Of a stretch of DNA of 22,305 nt, positions 14,777 to 21,863 are shown in pieces. The notes under the pieces are model-generated. The model saw nothing but the letters and a program-made list of their open reading frames with translations. It was not told the origin of the DNA and did no database searches. The DNA is taken from contig CAZNNH010000095.1 in assembly GCA_964574335.1 (NCBI GenBank), forward strand, positions 1 to 22,305, written 5' to 3'. Positions within the stretch are counted from its first letter, which is position 1, and the number at the start of each line of letters is the position of its first letter. The DNA is from CAZNNH01 sp964574335 (GTDB taxonomy: Bacteria > Acidobacteriota > Vicinamibacteria > Fen-336). The translations under genes were made by a program, and so were the position numbers.

Positions 14777-15859
14777 TCAGTCCAGCGCCTGGAGCAGCCG
14801 CAGCGCCGCCAGGCGGGCGCCGTCGAGGTCCGGGGGTGCCGGCCGCTGCGCCTCCAGCACGGCGGCCAGGGCGGGGCCCAGGCGGCCCGCCCGGAGGTCG
14901 GCGTTGGAGACGTACCGGCACGGGAGGTAGCCCTGCATCTCGGCCACCAGGATCGGGTACTCCGGGAAGTCGCCGCGGTCCGTGTAGACGAGGCGCGTCC
15001 CCGCCCCGATCGCGTCGGAGACGATGCCGTAGCCGGGCTTGGTGACGACGACGTCGGAGGCCCCGACCAGGTCCTGGTAGCCGAGCCCCAGGGCCGAGAG
15101 CCCGGCCCCGGTGACCGCGCGCACGTTGGGTGGCAGGGCCGACCCCTCGCCGGTGGTGATGAAGCGATAGCCGCGAAGGTCGGCCAGCGCCTGCAGGTCG
15201 AGGCCAGGCATGCCGAGACCGCCGAACGAGAGGAGCACCAGCGGGGCGTCGTCCTCGCCCAGGAGGGCCCGGGCCTGTTGCCGGGTGAGCCGCGGGCGTC
15301 GGGCCACCAGCGGGATCGGCTCCCGGCGCGGGAAGGCCGACAGGTCGCCGGCGAAGGGAAGCTGGAGCAGGAGGCGCGCCTTTCGATAGCAGTCGGCGGC
15401 AGCATCGGCGAACGCCCGCAGCCCCTGGTGGCGAGCGGCGAGGTGGGCGTAGATCCAGTCCCAGGAGAAGTTGGCCAGCGCGATGCTGCAGATGCCGGCG
15501 GCCGCCGCCGCCGCGAAGGCCAGGGGCGGGACGTCGCCGAGAACCACGCGGGCGCCGGCCTTGCGCAGGAACGCCGCCTCCTCGGCCACCCGGCCGGCGA
15601 AGCCGGCCTGGAAGGCCTGGCACCGCCGGAGCGTGGCCGCCTCGTCGATCGTCAGCGCGTCCTTCTGGGAAAGCCCCACGTCGCACTCGAGGGAGCGGAA
15701 GCCGAAGTCCCCCGGGATCGCCTCTCGGTACAGCCACTCCGGGCCGGAGGTCACCACCGTGATCGGCAGCGACGGCCGCAGCTCCCGCACCGTCCGCAGC
15801 ACCTCGCCCACCCGGGTCCCGTGCCCGAACCCGTGCCCCGACACGTAGGCGACGATCAT
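14777..15859 (-). CDS. GT-B-fold glycosyltransferase (MurG/L-arabinokinase N-terminal-like)
   Basis: The 360-aa protein starts MIVAYVSGHGFGHGTRVGEV, a glycine/His motif typical of GT-B enzymes and closely resembling the N-terminal domain of plant-type L-arabinokinases. In the C-terminal half, LLSFGGLG and VVTKPGYGIVSDAIGAG, followed by DRGDFPEYP, look like the nucleotide-sugar binding region of GT28-type transferases. No membrane segment or signal peptide is visible, so it is probably cytoplasmic. The sugar donor and acceptor are unknown. No kinase domain is attached, unlike the plant fusion. ATG 15859 overlaps the stop of the upstream ORF by 4 nt (ATGA), indicating translational coupling. 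Confidence 0.82.
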   Translation of the reverse strand: MIVAYVSGHGFGHGTRVGEVLRTVRELRPSLPITVVTSGPEWLYREAIPGDFGFRSLECDVGLSQKDALTIDEAATLRRCQAFQAGFAGRVAEEAAFLRKAGARVVLGDVPPLAFAAAAAAGICSIALANFSWDWIYAHLAARHQGLRAFADAAADCYRKARLLLQLPFAGDLSAFPRREPIPLVARRPRLTRQQARALLGEDDAPLVLLSFGGLGMPGLDLQALADLRGYRFITTGEGSALPPNVRAVTGAGLSALGLGYQDLVGASDVVVTKPGYGIVSDAIGAGTRLVYTDRGDFPEYPILVAEMQGYLPCRYVSNADLRAGRLGPALAAVLEAQRPAPPDLDGARLAALRLLQALD

Positions 15860-16275
15860 CGCCGGCCCCGGCGTTGCTTCGCCGCTCGATGTCTCAGGCC
15901 CTCCAGCTCGGCCTTGAGCGGCCGCCAGTACTCCTCGTCTGCCCGCCTCTCGGCTCGCTCCTCGTCGAGCAGGGCGTCGCCCAGCGCCCGCTCACGGCCC
16001 GGCGCGGCCAGCGACAACAAAGGCCGTCGCCTCAGACACCGCGCGCGCGCCCCGGGCCAGCGTGAAGCGGCCTCGATCAGCAACCCGCGCAGCTTGCTCA
16101 TCACGTCGACCCGCAGCCCGGCGGGTTCGCCCCTCTGGCAACGGTAGTGCACGGCGTGCCCCTTCTTCAGGTAGCAGAGCTCCAACGGGGGCGCCGCGAT
16201 CGGCTCGGCGGCCAGATCCGACAGGGCGGCCGTGAGCCGCTCGAGGTTCCTGGGGCTAGCGAGGATGGCGCCCAT
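15856..16275 (-). pseudogene. Shortened nucleotidyltransferase-like ORF (possible decayed remnant)
   Basis: The 139-aa ORF carries pieces that resemble a family of AbiEii/MNT-like nucleotidyltransferases: ASPRNLERLTAALSDL, then YLKKGHAVHYRC, then GLRVDVMSKLRG, which would hold the third acidic residue. The tail DEERAERRADEEYWRPLKAELEGLR resembles the C-terminus of such proteins. The expected N-terminal GG...DxD catalytic motif is absent, with a stop (TGA) in frame about 20 bases upstream of the ATG. The usual middle part after the RVDVM motif also seems missing. I infer a deleted or decaying gene. A genuinely short protein is possible, since its stop overlaps the next start by 4 nt. Confidence 0.5.
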
Positions 16276-16408
16276 TCGGGGCCCACCAGCTCCTCAGCGG
16301 ACAACATCGTACCCGAGGCTAGCGCGCGGGGTCGTGCCGCGCAAGGCCGGCTCTCGATGATCAACCGCTGCGGGCGACGACGAGACCCCGTTTCGGCGAA
16401 GATAGGGC
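16276..16408. promoter_or_regulatory. Divergent intergenic region
   Basis: This 133-bp gap separates the leftward nucleotidyltransferase-like ORF from the rightward kinase and must hold promoters for one or both. A TACGAT hexamer on the minus strand (about 16309-16314) could be a -10, but I found no matching -35. No clear plus-strand promoter was seen. Confidence 0.3.
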
Positions 16409-17611
16409 ATGTCATCCAGGCGGGCGACGGCCGCACGCACCCCACGCGCCCGTGCCTCCTCACGGCTCTCCACCGCCACCACGCTCACCGGCCCGGTCGG
16501 CAAGGGGCTCCGTCAGGTGGGCGAGCGGGTGGCGCCGGGGCAGCTCGTGGTCAGCCCGGAGACGGGCCTCCGGTATCGCATCCAACGCTTCCTGGGCCGC
16601 GGCGGCTTCGGCCAGGCCTACCTGGCGGAGCGGCTCGGGCGCTCGTCGGCAGTCCCCCGCACGGTCTGCCTCAAGCTCGCCCACCGCATCGACGGCTGGC
16701 TTCGGGAGGCCTACTTCGGGCACGTGCTCGAAGACCACCCGCGGGCGATCCGGGTCTTCGACCGCTTCCCGGTGGCCGACCCGGGTGGCCGGCTCACCTA
16801 CTGCCTGGTGCTCGAGTACGCGCCCGAGGGCGACCTCAGGGCGTATCTCCGGCGCACCGCTCGCGGCTGGCCGGAGTCGGTGGTGCGGCGCGAGATCGCC
16901 GGGATCCTGCAGGTCCTCTCCAAGCTCCACCGCGACCAGGTCCTGCACCGCGACCTGACGCCGATGAACGTGTTCGTCTTCGAGCGGCGTCACCTGAAGC
17001 TGGGCGACTTCGGCCTGGTGCGCCAGCAGAGCACGCCGCGCGGCACCGTCGCCGACGCGCTCAACCCCCACACCGCGCCCCAGGAGATCCTCGAGGGCGA
17101 GGCCCCCAAGTGGCAGACCCGGGACGACGTCTACCAGGTGGGCCAGCTCCTGGCGATGCTGGTGAAGGGCGATGCCGAGGCCCGGATCCGCTCCGGGGAG
17201 ATCCGGACCCTGCCCTGCAGCGATCACCTGAAGGAGATCATCCACCGCTGCATCGGCGAGCGGCGCAAGCGCTACCACACCGCGCCCGAGCTGGTGGAGG
17301 CCCTGGGCACGCCTCCCCCACGCCTCCGGGCGGGCGTGCTGCGTTGCCTGAAGGGCGTGCACCTGGCCTTCACCGGGATCCTGAGCCGCCCCCGCAAGGA
17401 GGCCATGGCCGCGGCGCGCCGGGCCGGTGCCATCGTCCACGGCGGCCCCTCCGCGCGCACCACGGTGGTGGTGCGCGGCCGGCCCAACCCGCTGCAGGCC
17501 GCCGGCCGCGACGCCGGCCTCAAGCTGATGGAGGCCAAGCGCCTGCGCGAGAAGGGCCACAAGATCACGATCCTCAACGAAGACCGCTTCTGGCGCCTGG
17601 CCGCCCGCTAG
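16409..17611 (+). CDS. Ser/Thr protein kinase with C-terminal BRCT-like domain
   Basis: The 400-aa protein has an N-terminal ~55-residue extension, then a Hanks-type kinase domain. Visible motifs are the Gly-rich loop LGRGGFGQAYLAER (62-75), the ATP-binding Lys in VCLKLA (K89), the catalytic loop HRDLTPMN (180-187), DFG (200-202) and an APQE equivalent of APE. The catalytic-loop Lys of HRDLKPxN is replaced by Thr. Residues ~315-398 (LAFTGILSRPRKEAMAAARRAGA, KxT-like SARTTVVV, ending ITILNEDRFWRL) read as a BRCT domain like that of NAD-dependent DNA ligase. No membrane segment is present, so it should be cytoplasmic. ATG 16409 has a weak ribosome site; GTG 16517, preceded by AAGGGG, is a plausible alternative. 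Its stop abuts a repeat hairpin. Confidence 0.88.
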   Translation: MSSRRATAARTPRARASSRLSTATTLTGPVGKGLRQVGERVAPGQLVVSPETGLRYRIQRFLGRGGFGQAYLAERLGRSSAVPRTVCLKLAHRIDGWLREAYFGHVLEDHPRAIRVFDRFPVADPGGRLTYCLVLEYAPEGDLRAYLRRTARGWPESVVRREIAGILQVLSKLHRDQVLHRDLTPMNVFVFERRHLKLGDFGLVRQQSTPRGTVADALNPHTAPQEILEGEAPKWQTRDDVYQVGQLLAMLVKGDAEARIRSGEIRTLPCSDHLKEIIHRCIGERRKRYHTAPELVEALGTPPPRLRAGVLRCLKGVHLAFTGILSRPRKEAMAAARRAGAIVHGGPSARTTVVVRGRPNPLQAAGRDAGLKLMEAKRLREKGHKITILNEDRFWRLAAR

Positions 17612-17637
17612 AAACCCGGGGACACAATACGGGTTTC
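17611..17637 (+). repeat. REP-like hairpin element after the kinase gene
   Basis: GAAACCC (17611-17617) pairs perfectly with GGGTTTC (17631-17637) around a 13-nt loop. The stretch GGGGACACAATACGGGTTTC (17618-17637) matches the right arm of the 1295-1350 inverted repeat, read on the minus strand, at 18 of 20 positions. It begins at the last base of the kinase stop codon. Confidence 0.7.
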
Positions 17638-17684
17638 TTGCACGAGATCGCGGTCCCCGACCGTGGTGGTGCTGAGGCGTCGGG

Positions 17685-18188
17685 ATGGATTCCGAAGGCG
17701 TTGCCACGATCGAGCGCTTCTACCGGGAGCACCGCCAGGCTCTCTTCAGCTACGCCCTCTCGTTGACCCGGCACGGGGCGTCCGCCGAGGACGCCGTCCA
17801 CGACGCGATCTGCCGCCTGCTGGCACGCCCGGAGCTGCCGCGCGAGCTGAGACCCTACACCTTCCGCTGCGTCCGCAACGCCGCCGTCGATGCTTCCCGA
17901 CGGCACCCGAAGGGGGATGAGGGCCTACTGGCGGTGGACGGCGCCTCGGACCCGGACGGCTTCCGGCTGACGCTGTTCCGGCAGGTCGAGGCGGTGTTGT
18001 GGGAGCTGCCGACGGACGAGATGGAGGCGGTCGTGCTGCGACTCCTCGCCGACCTGAGCTTCCGGGAGATCGCCGAGATGAAGGACGCCCCGCTCAGCAC
18101 GGTCGCGTCCTGGTACCGGCGCGGCCTGGCGCGGCTGCGCCAGCGAGTGAATGGAGACGGACCATGGACGAGATCGAAGACCTCCTGA
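17685..18188 (+). CDS. ECF-type RNA polymerase sigma factor
   Basis: The 167-aa protein has sigma region 2 (ERFYREHRQALFSYALSLTR, then SAEDAVHDAICRLL and YTFRCVRNAAVDASRR) and region 4 (LPTDEMEAVVLRLLADLSFREIA and LSTVASWYRRGLARLRQ, a helix-turn-helix for -35 recognition). There is no region 1 or 3, as expected for the ECF group. It should direct RNA polymerase to a small regulon, possibly including its own operon. ATG 17685 matches the usual length. The 3' end overlaps the start of the next gene by 25 nt. No zinc-binding anti-sigma factor is adjacent; the next gene, a single-pass membrane protein, is the positional candidate. I found no recognisable ECF promoter upstream. Confidence 0.93.
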   Translation: MDSEGVATIERFYREHRQALFSYALSLTRHGASAEDAVHDAICRLLARPELPRELRPYTFRCVRNAAVDASRRHPKGDEGLLAVDGASDPDGFRLTLFRQVEAVLWELPTDEMEAVVLRLLADLSFREIAEMKDAPLSTVASWYRRGLARLRQRVNGDGPWTRSKTS

Positions 18189-18529
18189 CGCAGGCGCCGC
18201 TGCGGGCCGCCTCGCCCGAGCTGGACGCGCGAGTCGAGGCCTCCCTGGAGGCCGCGCGACCGGCGCGACCGCCCCGCCGAAGCTGGCGCGGCCTGCTCGC
18301 GAGCCGCGTCCGGGTGCCGGCGGTGGTGCTGGCGGGCCTTGTCCTCCTTCTCGCCCTCACCAGCGCGCTGGCGGTCCGTCGTCCGGGTGCGCCCCAGCCG
18401 GCGCCGGAGTCGATCCCGACGGCCAACGCGGCGCTGCTCCCGGCGCCGATCCGCTCTCAGAGCCTCGAGGGCTTCCGGCCGGTCAAGCGGATCACGATTC
18501 GGGTGGTGGGAGAGGAAGGGACGCCATGA
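18164..18529 (+). CDS. Single-pass membrane protein, candidate anti-sigma factor
   Basis: The 121-aa product has a cytoplasmic-looking N-terminal ~50 residues (DEIEDLLTQAPLRAASPELD, then a basic Arg/Pro stretch), one membrane helix at about 51-71 (VPAVVLAGLVLLLALTSALA), and a short Pro/Ala-rich outer part. There is no zinc-finger (HxxxCxxC) motif. Position and topology fit an anti-sigma factor for the sigma factor it overlaps by 25 nt, but this is inference; no conserved family was recognised. ATG 18164 has GGAGACGG upstream. Its stop overlaps the next start as ATGA. Confidence 0.75.
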   Translation: MDEIEDLLTQAPLRAASPELDARVEASLEAARPARPPRRSWRGLLASRVRVPAVVLAGLVLLLALTSALAVRRPGAPQPAPESIPTANAALLPAPIRSQSLEGFRPVKRITIRVVGEEGTP

Positions 18530-19839
18530 AGGCTCGGACACGGTTCGGGCTGGTGCTCGCCCTGCTGCTAGCCCAGCCTTCCTGGGGCCAGGGCGGCGCC
18601 CACGCAAGGCTCGGGAACGGGCTCTCCTTCTTCTTCAAGAGCCCGCCGAAGAGCGGGGGCTCGGAGTACCACCCCGGCGTAGTCACGGGTGGACCCGAGG
18701 GCGTCGTCCGGTTCATCGTCGACCCGGCCCATGGGCTGTACTTCGGCTACCAGCTCCGTGGCGAGGCGATTCCCGACGGCCGAACCGTCCGCATCTTCGT
18801 GGAGCCGGTGAGCGACGAGAACAAGACCCTCTGGAGGCACGCGGCCAAGTCCCTGGCGAAGGCCTGCCCGGCCTGTCCAGAGCCGGCGCCCCTCAGCCCC
18901 GGGATCTCGGAGTACCCGGAGCCGGTGGTGGTCCCGCTCGGCTCCGACTTCGACGTCGAGCTGCTGGAGAACCCCAGAACCGGCGAGAAGGTGGTGGACC
19001 GGGTCTCGGTCACGCTGACCCCGACGTCGCGTCTCGACGAGCTACTGGTGATCGAAGACGGCCGGCTGTGGGTGGACGGCAGCCGGCTCCAGAACCCGGC
19101 AAGCTGCTCGGGTGAGATCGTCTACTTGTACGTGCCGGGCCAGGGCCGGCTGCTGTTCTCCAGGCGGCCGCGACAGGGCTTCACCCGGGGACAAGGCTCC
19201 GCCGGGGCCGCAGCGGATCTTTCGACCGACGTCCTGACCGCGACCGTCGCCTCCGGTCACGGCTATCGGTGGGTGTCCAGGCAGCCCATCTACCCGCCGC
19301 CCCCCAGGGCGGGAGCCGTCGAAGCCGTGGCCCAAGGCTCCTACGAGGTCATGGCAACGCCCTTCGTCCGACACGAGCCGACCTGGAGGCCGCCCGAGGG
19401 ACAGGAGCCGGCTCCCCACCAGTACCTGGCCGGCGCCGCAAACCCTTCGGAGTTCCCCGTGCAAGCGGAGCCGGATCCCGCCCGCCAGACGCCCAAGCCG
19501 CGGCCCCTCGAAGGCGGCTACGCCGTCGACGTCCGCGTCAAGCCCTTTGCCCCCATCTGGCATGGAGACGAGGCGCACCGGTTCCAGGCTCGGGTCCGAG
19601 ACTCGGCGAACGGTGCGCTGCTACTGGCTCGGGCAGTCGTGTCGAAGGTCGGGGAGCCGGGATCGATCGAGGAGGAGATCCGGGGGCCCGGGGGCACGAC
19701 GGCCCACTTCCGGCTGTTCGCGGTCCCTTCGGATGACGCCCGTTCCGCCGAGTACGACGTCCGCATCACCGGCGCCCACGGCGAGATCCTCTACTCGCAC
19801 CACGCGCGGTTGCCGCTGGCCGCCGCAACGGCCGAGTAG
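18526..19839 (+). CDS. Secreted protein of the sigma-factor operon
   Basis: The 437-aa protein begins with a clear signal peptide (basic MKARTR, hydrophobic FGLVLALLLA, cleavage probably near SWGQ). The mature part is rich in beta-type segments: GVVRFIVDPAHGLYFGYQLRG (near residue 66), GEIVYLYVPGQGRLLFS (near 200), and a Pro-rich middle. The YVPGQGRLLFSRRP element resembles periplasmic parts of proteins I associate with Acidobacteriota sigma-factor or BlaR/M56-type operons, but I cannot name a domain. A CPACPEP pair of cysteines occurs near residue 110. ATG 18526 follows AGAGGAAGGG and overlaps the upstream stop by 4 nt. It would act outside the inner membrane, perhaps as sensor or effector of the sigma system. 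Confidence 0.8.
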   Translation: MKARTRFGLVLALLLAQPSWGQGGAHARLGNGLSFFFKSPPKSGGSEYHPGVVTGGPEGVVRFIVDPAHGLYFGYQLRGEAIPDGRTVRIFVEPVSDENKTLWRHAAKSLAKACPACPEPAPLSPGISEYPEPVVVPLGSDFDVELLENPRTGEKVVDRVSVTLTPTSRLDELLVIEDGRLWVDGSRLQNPASCSGEIVYLYVPGQGRLLFSRRPRQGFTRGQGSAGAAADLSTDVLTATVASGHGYRWVSRQPIYPPPPRAGAVEAVAQGSYEVMATPFVRHEPTWRPPEGQEPAPHQYLAGAANPSEFPVQAEPDPARQTPKPRPLEGGYAVDVRVKPFAPIWHGDEAHRFQARVRDSANGALLLARAVVSKVGEPGSIEEEIRGPGGTTAHFRLFAVPSDDARSAEYDVRITGAHGEILYSHHARLPLAAATAE

Positions 19840-19859
19840 CGGGCCGCGGCTCCCCCGGG

Positions 19860-20303
19860 CTACTTCACGAAGTAGCCCGAGACACGCCACGTCCCGTCGG
19901 GGTCGAGCATGGGGGTCACGGTCTCGATCGCGGACGCCTTCTTCTCGAAGCGGGTCTCGAACTGGATCACGACGTACTCCCCATCGGGCGCTCCGGGCAG
20001 CTCGTGAGCGTACTCGCGGGACTTGACCTTCCGCGAGACGACCTCGCCCAACGGTCCGCGGACAGCGCTCACCGCCTGCTTCCACTGCTCGGCCGTGACC
20101 GCGTGCCTGAACAGCTCCGCAGCCTCTTCCCAGGACGCCTGGTACTTCCCGCCGTCGACCAGGGCCAGCCAGCTCTCCGCGGCCGCCTGCGCGACGTCCT
20201 CCTTGGTGTCGGCCGCCTGGCTCAGCGCGGTTCCCAAAATGGCAACCACGAGGAACGACACGGCAGCGGCCATGCCGGACTGCCTGTCTCGCCTACCAGC
20301 CAT
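19860..20303 (-). CDS. DUF4019 family exported protein
   Basis: The 147-aa product has an N-terminal hydrophobic signal (AAAVSFLVVAILGTALSQA, about 12-30). A DUF4019 domain follows, with the typical order AAESWLALVDGGKYQASWEEA, then FRHAVTAEQWKQAVSAVRGPLG, GAPDGEYVVIQFETRFEKK, and a final VTPMLDPDGTWRVSGYFVK. The family's role is unknown; it is probably a periplasmic or secreted small protein. ATG 20303 is preceded by GGGAGGAAGAG. It lies 39 nt after the membrane protein gene on the same strand and converges with the sigma-operon secreted protein, 20 nt away. Confidence 0.9.
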   Translation of the reverse strand: MAGRRDRQSGMAAAVSFLVVAILGTALSQAADTKEDVAQAAAESWLALVDGGKYQASWEEAAELFRHAVTAEQWKQAVSAVRGPLGEVVSRKVKSREYAHELPGAPDGEYVVIQFETRFEKKASAIETVTPMLDPDGTWRVSGYFVK

Positions 20304-20342
20304 CTCTTCCTCCCAACCGCCCGCCAGAAACCCGGGCCGCTC

Positions 20343-21011
20343 CTACGCGACGCCCGCTCTGTCCAGCCCTCCATCTTGGCCGGCAGACCGGGCGGTGCTT
20401 CGCTTGATCTGCACGATGACGCAGATCCACCAGATGCCCGTGACGGGCCCAAGGTCGACCAACCCCGAGTCCGCGGGACCGTACGGAAACGTCGCCAGGT
20501 TCAATGCCAGAAGCGCCGCCGCAGACACCATGCCGAAACCGCCCAGGACGCGGCCAAAGCGCGGGTCCTGGCACATGACCGCCGAGAGCGCGATGACCCC
20601 GAGACAGTAGAACACGTCGAAGGAGACGTCCATTCCCAACTGGACCAGGTTCGTTCCTTTGAACACCGCGTCCAGGATCGCGGCCTGGCTCGCGTCGCCC
20701 GTGACGAGGCGAAACTGGGCAAACTGGAGTCGCACCATCTGCTGGACGACCAGCATCAGGTTCAACAAGGCGAACGCAATGATCAAGAAGGTGCTGCCGA
20801 CCCGGAGCCAGAAGATGGACGGCGACGACCGCAGCAGCTCGTGGATGCCGAGAACCGCCACGATGGCTATCGGGCCGATGGCAAACACCAGCGCCAGCGT
20901 GATGCGCTCGCTTCCGATGATGGGCAGGACGTCGAGGGCTGCCAGCAGATAGACCACCAGCGCGCCCACGCCCACGATATCGAGTATCAGCAACGTCCGT
21001 CGTGCCGCCAC
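20343..21011 (-). CDS. Integral membrane protein with six or seven helices
   Basis: From GTG 21011 the product is 222 aa with hydrophobic segments LLILDIVGVGALVVYLLAAL, LALVFAIGPIAIVAVLGI, FLIIAFALLNLMLVVQQM, a half-polar FDVFYCLGVIALSAVM, FGMVSAAALLALNLA and GIWWICVIVQI. The layout resembles DUF4386-type membrane proteins, but I am not certain. The GTG at 21011 is preferred over GTG 21017, because AAGGGGGG ends about 5 nt before the former and directly abuts the latter. The C-terminal ~18 residues are a polar cytoplasmic tail. Function unknown. Confidence 0.78.
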   Translation of the reverse strand: MAARRTLLILDIVGVGALVVYLLAALDVLPIIGSERITLALVFAIGPIAIVAVLGIHELLRSSPSIFWLRVGSTFLIIAFALLNLMLVVQQMVRLQFAQFRLVTGDASQAAILDAVFKGTNLVQLGMDVSFDVFYCLGVIALSAVMCQDPRFGRVLGGFGMVSAAALLALNLATFPYGPADSGLVDLGPVTGIWWICVIVQIKRSTARSAGQDGGLDRAGVA

Positions 21012-21023
21012 TGCCACCCCCCT

Positions 21024-21215
21024 TCAAGCCCCGTGGCGCTTCCTGCTGGAAGAACCGGGGCCTCGCCTGCCTTCTTGGCGTGAACCTGCATCGTGTCGCC
21101 GGCCCTTCGAGCGCCACCTCCGGATGAGGAGCCGGACGCGCCGCAGAGCCCGACGCGACTCGACCGGCTGCTTCGCGATGTACGCGGCCACCAGATCAGC
21201 GTTCGCCCGCGCCAT
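21024..21215 (-). pseudogene. Truncated DUF1801-like (YdhG-type) fragment
   Basis: From ATG 21215 (GGAGGG upstream) the first ~33 residues, MARANADLVAAYIAKQPVES and the following basic helix RRVRLLIRR, resemble the N-terminus of DUF1801 proteins. Where the family continues with IRxxxPxAEExISYxxP, this ORF turns into a short basic, Ser/Gly-rich tail and stops at 63 aa. Neither other frame on this strand restores the family sequence, so a deletion rather than a simple frameshift is likely. It overlaps the region between two same-strand genes. Confidence 0.5.
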
Positions 21216-21271
21216 GGCGCTGCCCTCCGCCGTCGGCCGCGAGCCGCGCCGCTCCCGCAAAGGCCCGCCCT

Positions 21272-21580
21272 TCACTCAGGCCACCGCCCATCATCGTGGG
21301 CTTCCATCTCCCCCTGGAGCCGCTCGAAGAGCCGATCCAGGACCTTGCCCAGCTTCTTGTTCTTGGTGTGATTCGCCTCGGCCGCGACGAACCCGAGCAA
21401 CTCGTCCATCTCGTCGATGGTGTAGGACGCGCGGCAACCGCCCTCGACCACCTCGGTGAGCCTCAATCGATCCGTGAGCGACGGGTGCGCGAACGTATGC
21501 TCCAAGACGGCCTCTCGCTCTGCAAGGCTGAAGGTGAACTTGATGCCCTCCTCGGGTTCGATCTTGATCCTCTTGGTCAC
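21272..21580 (-). CDS. Conserved-looking small cytoplasmic protein
   Basis: From GTG 21580 (AAGGAG nine nt upstream) it encodes 102 aa: MTKRIKIEPEEGIKFTFSLA, then a helix AEREAVLEHTFAHPSLTDRL, a short strand segment CRASYTIDEMDELLGFVAAE, and a lysine-rich helix ending LDRLFERLQGEMEAHDD. I do not recognise a named domain. The mix of helices and the DELLGFVAAEANHTKNKK segment suggest a folded conserved protein. The frame stays open upstream to 21979 only because a 156-bp tandem duplication, a multiple of three, has copied its first ten codons together with the end of the preceding gene. The longer frame is not the real product. Confidence 0.7.
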   Translation of the reverse strand: MTKRIKIEPEEGIKFTFSLAEREAVLEHTFAHPSLTDRLRLTEVVEGGCRASYTIDEMDELLGFVAAEANHTKNKKLGKVLDRLFERLQGEMEAHDDGRWPE

Positions 21581-21863
21581 CGCCGCTGACTCCTTCCGTT
21601 CGACCTGGCCCCGCCGATGGCCTGATGCTCCGGGATGCCATCCGGAGGGCCGGCCCCCTACCCCTGCCTGGCTAGCCGAACCAGCCCGTCGCAACCATGT
21701 AGACAGCTCGGGTTCGATCTTGATCCTCTTGGTCACCGCCGCTGACTCCTTCCGTTCGACCTGGCCCCGCCGATGGCCTGATGCTCCGGGATGCCATCCG
21801 GAGGGCCGGCCCCCTACCCCTGCCTGGCTAGCCGAACCAGCCCGTCGCAACCATGTAGACAGC
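21551..21863. repeat. Perfect 156-bp tandem duplication
   Basis: Positions 21551-21706 and 21707-21862 are identical base for base. The unit contains the last ~11 codons of the upstream membrane-protein gene, its stop, the intergenic region with the ribosome-binding site, and the first ten codons of the 102-aa gene. The outer copies keep both genes intact; the inner junction makes a useless partial copy of each. Perfect identity means a very recent event or an assembly artefact. Confidence 0.95.

Noticed and set aside
20327..20335. GAAACCCGG as a further copy of the dispersed GGGGACA/GGGTTTC repeat
   Set aside because: Only nine bases match and no partner arm or GGGGACA part is present; chance is likely in GC-rich DNA.
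21554..21570. GGTTCGATCTTGATCC as a tRNA T-loop
   Set aside because: It lies inside the coding start of the 102-aa gene and no acceptor, D or anticodon stems can be formed around it.
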